A DNA stretch of 64,000 nucleotides, from NCBI GenBank assembly GCA_020055645.1, contig CM034548.1:18414001-18478000 (forward strand), in the 5' to 3' direction. Position numbers and translations under genes: made by a program. Source of the DNA: Tomocerus qinae (lineage: Eukaryota > Arthropoda > Collembola > Entomobryomorpha > Tomoceridae). Shown here piece by piece: positions 59,542 through 64,000 of this stretch (position 1 is the stretch's first letter; the number at the start of each line of letters is the position of its first letter). The notes beneath the pieces were generated by a model. The model was not told the origin of the DNA, did no database searches, and saw only the letters and a program-made list of their open reading frames with translations.

Positions 59542-62500
59542 TCAGATATGTATAAAACAAATTAAAAATAAACAAATAAGACTCTGGACAACTCCCGGCG
59601 TAATGCGCAAGCTTCCGCTTCGCAAGGATTGAGGATCTCCTGTAAATATAGCAGAAATTAATTAGTGGAGTAATCCAAAATTACATCAGAAGTGATTTTA
59701 AAAAATGTATTATATTTTACCTAGCATAAACTCATAATTTGGGGAAGACATTTTTCCATCACCGCCTAAGGAATACGCAAGAACACGAAGAATATACGAT
59801 TTTCCTGGTTCTAGATCTGAAATCGTTGCTTCCAATCTTCTAGAACCAATGGGTATGATTGTATTGTTGGCAAAACTGATGTCTTGGTCCGCCTCCCAGA
59901 TTCTCACCTATAAATTACCGAATTGAAATTTGGTTAGCATTCAAATATGGAGCTGAAAGTTTAACTTGTCACCGCAGAAATTTACTACCAAAAGAACAAA
60001 AATCGTAAATAGAACTTCAATGAGTATTATGCTTTACCTTATAACCCGAAAGTGCTTCCTCATCAATAGTCGGCGCTACATAACGCCATGTCACTCGAAT
60101 AGTAGAACCATCGATTGCCACGACATTAACAGCTGTCGGAGGCTTCTGAGGAGCTTTCTTCAATGTTCGCTCTATAAGGACGAACAATATCGTTTAATGT
60201 TATAAATAGTTTGAATATTATTTTTAAGATATTGAAGTTCAATTGTGTGATTCAAAATGTTCAAATTACAAAATCGATATGTTAACTTACCAAATTGAGG
60301 TTCACTGGAAGGCCCAGGACCTGCCGAATTATACGCCATAACTTGGACATAATAGTAAGTGTTTGGAATAAGTCCTTTGATTAAGGCATGTGGTTCTTTA
60401 GAACGGCTTAAATAATTTATTGCTTCTGGGTCATAAAGATTTGTACCCTTCTTCGGCCAATACCTTATCTGTATAAATGAAGCCATGAAGTTAGTCGAGT
60501 TTTAAATACTAACAGGTTGCCAACAATTGACATCTTATCTCTGTAAAGCAAATTGTTGCAAAAAGTCTTACTCTGTATCCCAAAAGTTCCCCACGCATTT
60601 TCTCTCTAGTCTCGTCAACTGGAGTCCACGTAACATTAATAGCTGTCGAGTTATGAGGTTGCGGAATTACTAATGAAGGTGCTGCTTGGGGCATGTCCTC
60701 TGCACTATATATTGGAACAGGTTCAGATATAGGTCCCGAACCCAGATCATTCCAAGCCTGTTAATCACAGAATTTAAGATATAATCATTTCCATACTAAA
60801 ATTCCATAAAAGAGTCTTTTCAAACAAACTAACCTGAACTCTAACTTGGTATTGAGTATAATAATACTGCGATGGAATTGACACAACGTGAGTGCCAATA
60901 TTTCCCCACTTCTTTAAAACTCTTTCTTGATATTCTTCTTCCATATCCCTCTTCCTTCTCCAAAATATTTTATAATATATTCCCGGTGCATTTTGATCTT
61001 TAGGAGGCAGAGGCTATAGAAAAAGTATTAATTTTTCAGACAACAGCCTTTGTAATAATCTTTTAATTATACAATATTGATTTGGCATATACATTCCAAG
61101 TGAGAGTGAGTGATCCGGTTTTGCCTCCTCCTCCTCCAACGTTCCTTGGTGCAATGAAAGGTGTATGAGGCAATGTATTGTATTGGGCCGATGCTGCGGA
61201 GAAAGGTCCATATCCATATTCGTTTGCAGCAGAAACTCTAAACTCATAAGCTGACCATGGGGACAAGACGCCAAACAATTCCGCTTCCTTTCTTCCACTT
61301 TCTCCCAGTCTTACACTTAGACGGTTACTGAAGTCCCTGGCTGTAATATCTAAAGAAAAAAATATATTTATTTCCCAGCACAATTTTATTTACTAAACAG
61401 ACTTCAATGCTAAACAATTACTTTCATCAAGCATCCTCCAAACAGGATCCCACTGTGTTTTTCCTTCGACAGTGTACAATATAGCCTCAGCTCCATTTGT
61501 GGCCCCGTCAGTCCAAATGAGTGTTGCATTAATTGATGTCAAATCTCTAGCTTGTACGCCACCTGAAATGAATTATTATTATTCGTCAATTTTTATTATC
61601 CATTATTATTACTTAACGCAATTTATTTACATTGATATTCCGTTTTACTTAAGAATTTTCTTTTATATATTCTTTGTCAGTCTGACAGCATATTCCCATA
61701 TTAAAATGCAATTCTTGGCCAAGGATTTTCCCAATATATGAGTTGAAATTGAGCAGATAGCTTATCTCATGTACTTAGACTAGTTTTCTTATAGTATACA
61801 ATTAAAATGCCTATGGATAACCATACAGCTTGATGGTTAAGTTATCAGGCCGGAAATTGTACATGCCTAAGATTGATTCTAGGGTACTTCAAATTTTAAG
61901 CAAAAAAATCAATATACACTAGCTCTGTAACTACCTTCTTAAACACTATTAGTCAATTTGGAAGCATGCTTCTACATTATCAAAATGTTTAGATTAGTGA
62001 AAATGTTCTAACCCGGAGGTCCAGGTGGTCCATTAATCTCAACAAGTGTGTTGGTTCGTAATTGTCCCACCCACGTATTGACTTCACACTCATAAATCCC
62101 TCTGTCGGCCAGTGTCAGATTTGATACCTCCAGGAAACCATTTTTTGGATCGAACCGGATTCTATGGGAAACAATTTCATCTATTCGCATTCCATTATGC
62201 TTCCACACATAAGCAATATCCAGAGATTCTTCTGCATCCGCTTGGCATCTAAACGACAATTCTGAGCCAACTGCATGGCGAGTTCGCTCGGGCAAGGGAT
62301 CCAATAGTATTGGTCGTCTTAGAACTGTTAGTCTGCCAGAACTCTCATCAAAACCTTGTATGTTTCTAGCAATGCACGTGAAAAGGCCTTGATCTTCTCG
62401 CGATACAGGATTGATCAGCAAATTCCCGTTAGGAAGAACTTTACGACGACCTCCGGATCCAATAAAATTTCCATCCTTTTTCCAAGTAAAGTCTGGTCTC

Positions 62501-63968
62501 GGAGCTGCTTCAGGCTCACATTTTATAGTAACATTTCCTCCCTCGGCACCAAGAATTTCACTGTCTAGAGGCTTCTTTTTAAAACTTGGTCTAATCACTA
62601 CAAAAAGTTGACATTTATCACTTATCTGTTTCTTAGTTATTTCCAATTTCTTGGCTTGATGTTATAAATAAAAACTCACGTAATACACGCAGCTGGGCAG
62701 AGGAGAATTTAGTTGCTAGCGAATTATTAGCCTTGCACTGATACATACCAGCATCTTTATCTTCTACTAAGCCCTGTATGCTTAACACGTTGTCTTGTAT
62801 TTTGTAGCGCCCTATGTCTTCTGGAGGCAAAGTTTCCATAGTCAATGGCTTTCCATTACGATACCATTGATAAGAAACATCAGGAATGCCAAATGCTTCA
62901 CAAGTCCATTGTAAATCGGAATTTCTGTCCATGTGCCGATCTTCAAGAGGTATAGTGAAATGTGGTGCGGCTACATAGTAATATAAGAAAGTTGAATATA
63001 AACAATGAAAATGATTTGTGGGATCGCCGAAATGAATTTTAAAAATAGAACATATCTGGGATCCCACAATAAGCCAGTAAATGTCTGATATAATTGTCAT
63101 TTTCAACTAAGGAATTATACTCATAGAAGTTGGCTATGACATTTTGTTACCTTGTATGCTTAGTGTAACGACACTTTCAATTGACATTCGACTATTCGTT
63201 GCCCTGCATGAATATTCTCCTTGATCCTCTACAGTAATATTTGGAATTGTCAAGACACGATTGTAATTAGACAAAATGGCAGTTCTAGGAAGACTTGATC
63301 CGATCCTGGTCCAATTATACGATGGAACGGGGCTAAGAAAATAAAAAATTAGGATTATAATTTTGGTCAGATACAATTAGTTTGGAAAACATTTTTATGA
63401 TATTCTAACTTTGACAATAGTAGTTTTGTAAGGTATAGACAAACTGCCTAAGTGCGAAAAAAATGGTTCTTTATTGTGCGTAAAGCGCGAAAATTTTCAG
63501 TGAAATTTCCTTTTTTTCCTTTGATTTCGGGGAGAAGAGCTTTTCTCTTAATTTTTCTTTTTTTTCCTTTTAACTTCCTATTTTGTACTAAATTTTCTAC
63601 TTTCGTTGAAAATTTACTGGTAACCTGGTTACCAGGTTTCTAAGGTTTTTGCATACACAAATGATGAAAATGTTAACAAGATAAATAAAGAGTAATGATA
63701 GCTGCAACTGCAAACTGTGTCAGTTGAGCCTTCAATAACATGATGAGGCTTATGATAGAGTTTGTCATAGTCATAGGACTATTAACGTTACTATAGTCTA
63801 CTGTATCAAACTCAACGACTAATGTTTAACGAGTAATATTAAACAAAACGTTAAAAAGTACTTACTATCCGAAAGCTACACATTCCAGTCTGACCTCGCC
63901 ATTGGCACTTGGTGCTTCAGGAAATACTTTTGGAAAATTATTCGGAAACCGAAGCTGTTGATAATTAG
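59542..63968 (-). CDS. Cont: Contactin (Ig/FN3, GPI-anchored adhesion protein), 3' part
   Basis: Twelve exons in the window: 63968-63866, 63332-63151, 62970-62680, 62597-62013, 61562-61422, 61349-61093, 61013-60834, 60757-60572, 60468-60291, 60171-60038, 59907-59721 and 59639-59542, about 840 aa in consistent phase; the 5' exons lie beyond 64000. Contactin is a neural and glial surface protein of septate junctions in insects. Seen in order: several Ig domains (EDQGEYSCRATN, DAGMYQCKANNS, EDQGLFTCIARN, DRGIYECEVN), the linker NGPPGPPG, then FN3 domains with VLSPWSAYEFRVSAANEYGYG, IAPRNVGGGGGK, NTYYYVQVMAYNSAGPGPSS and VRIWEADQD. These match Drosophila Contactin rather than neuroglian. The last exon encodes a short hydrophobic C terminus (SLICLFLICFIHI), as expected of a GPI-anchor signal, with no transmembrane plus cytoplasmic region. 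AEDMP marks the second-to-third FN3 junction. Confidence 0.93.
63470..63640. repeat. Dispersed repeat fragment in a contactin intron
   Basis: AAAGCGCGAAAATTTTC followed by TTTGATTTCGGGGAGAAGAGC resembles 20530-20600 (AAGCGCGAAATGTTTTGG, then GGATTTCGGGGAGGAGAGC), here on the opposite strand sense relative to its spacing. A palindrome GGTAACCTGGTTACC is at 63618-63632. Its family is unknown. Confidence 0.4.
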
Positions 63969-64000
63969 CTACAAATAAAAAAATTCAACCATTAAATTTT

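Noticed and set aside
1..64000. CRISPR arrays, operons, bacterial-type promoters
   Set aside because: Introns, GT-AG splice sites and metazoan protein families show nuclear eukaryotic DNA; no evenly spaced direct repeats with unique spacers were seen.

Overview
This window is nuclear DNA of a metazoan, most likely an arthropod. It is AT-rich, its protein-coding genes are split by mostly short GT-AG introns, and it holds a Drosophila-type contactin, an Xbp1 gene with a 23-nt IRE1 intron, a BEL/Pao LTR element and several hAT-like MITEs. I cannot name the species; a hexapod fits the protein similarities I recognise. I rebuilt exon chains by hand from splice signals. Every complete gene model adds up to a whole number of codons, which supports the models.

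Layout. 1-4.2 kb: no gene seen. 4.3-6.1 kb (+): PAIP2, an inhibitor of poly(A)-binding protein. 6.1-11.3 kb: no gene. 11.3-15.6 kb (-): a SEC23IP-like DDHD phospholipase-family protein, 12 exons, 1105 aa. 15.9-20.7 kb: a repeat island with a palindromic TTAA-flanked element, A/C-rich minisatellites with a long hairpin, and a MITE carrying a nested hAT MITE with a perfect 8-bp target-site duplication. 22.4-23.8 kb (-): Xbp1, with both IRE1 stem-loops and a likely leader exon and promoter near 25.7-25.9 kb.

29.1-55.4 kb is a large inverted duplication. The left arm is about 29.12-36.06 kb and the right arm about 44.52-55.35 kb, separated by about 8.5 kb. Each arm carries a full five-exon NSMCE1 (SMC5/6 subunit) gene, so the two copies face away from a common spacer. 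The right copy has a 4.4-kb BEL/Pao-type retrotransposon in intron 1; the left copy keeps the empty site. The spacer holds a CEP120-like centriole gene (-) and broken pieces of a coding region that includes a SWT1-type PIN domain.

56.3-59.5 kb: no gene seen. 59.5-64.0 kb (-): the 3' part of a contactin gene (Ig and FN3 repeats and a GPI-anchor signal), whose 5' end lies beyond the window.

The genes are unrelated housekeeping, stress-response and neural genes and do not form a pathway. The most informative points are the Xbp1 splice switch, the inverted NSMCE1 pair with a dated-by-LTR insertion, and an RT-less BEL element that still encodes an intact Gag-protease with an unusual tail.
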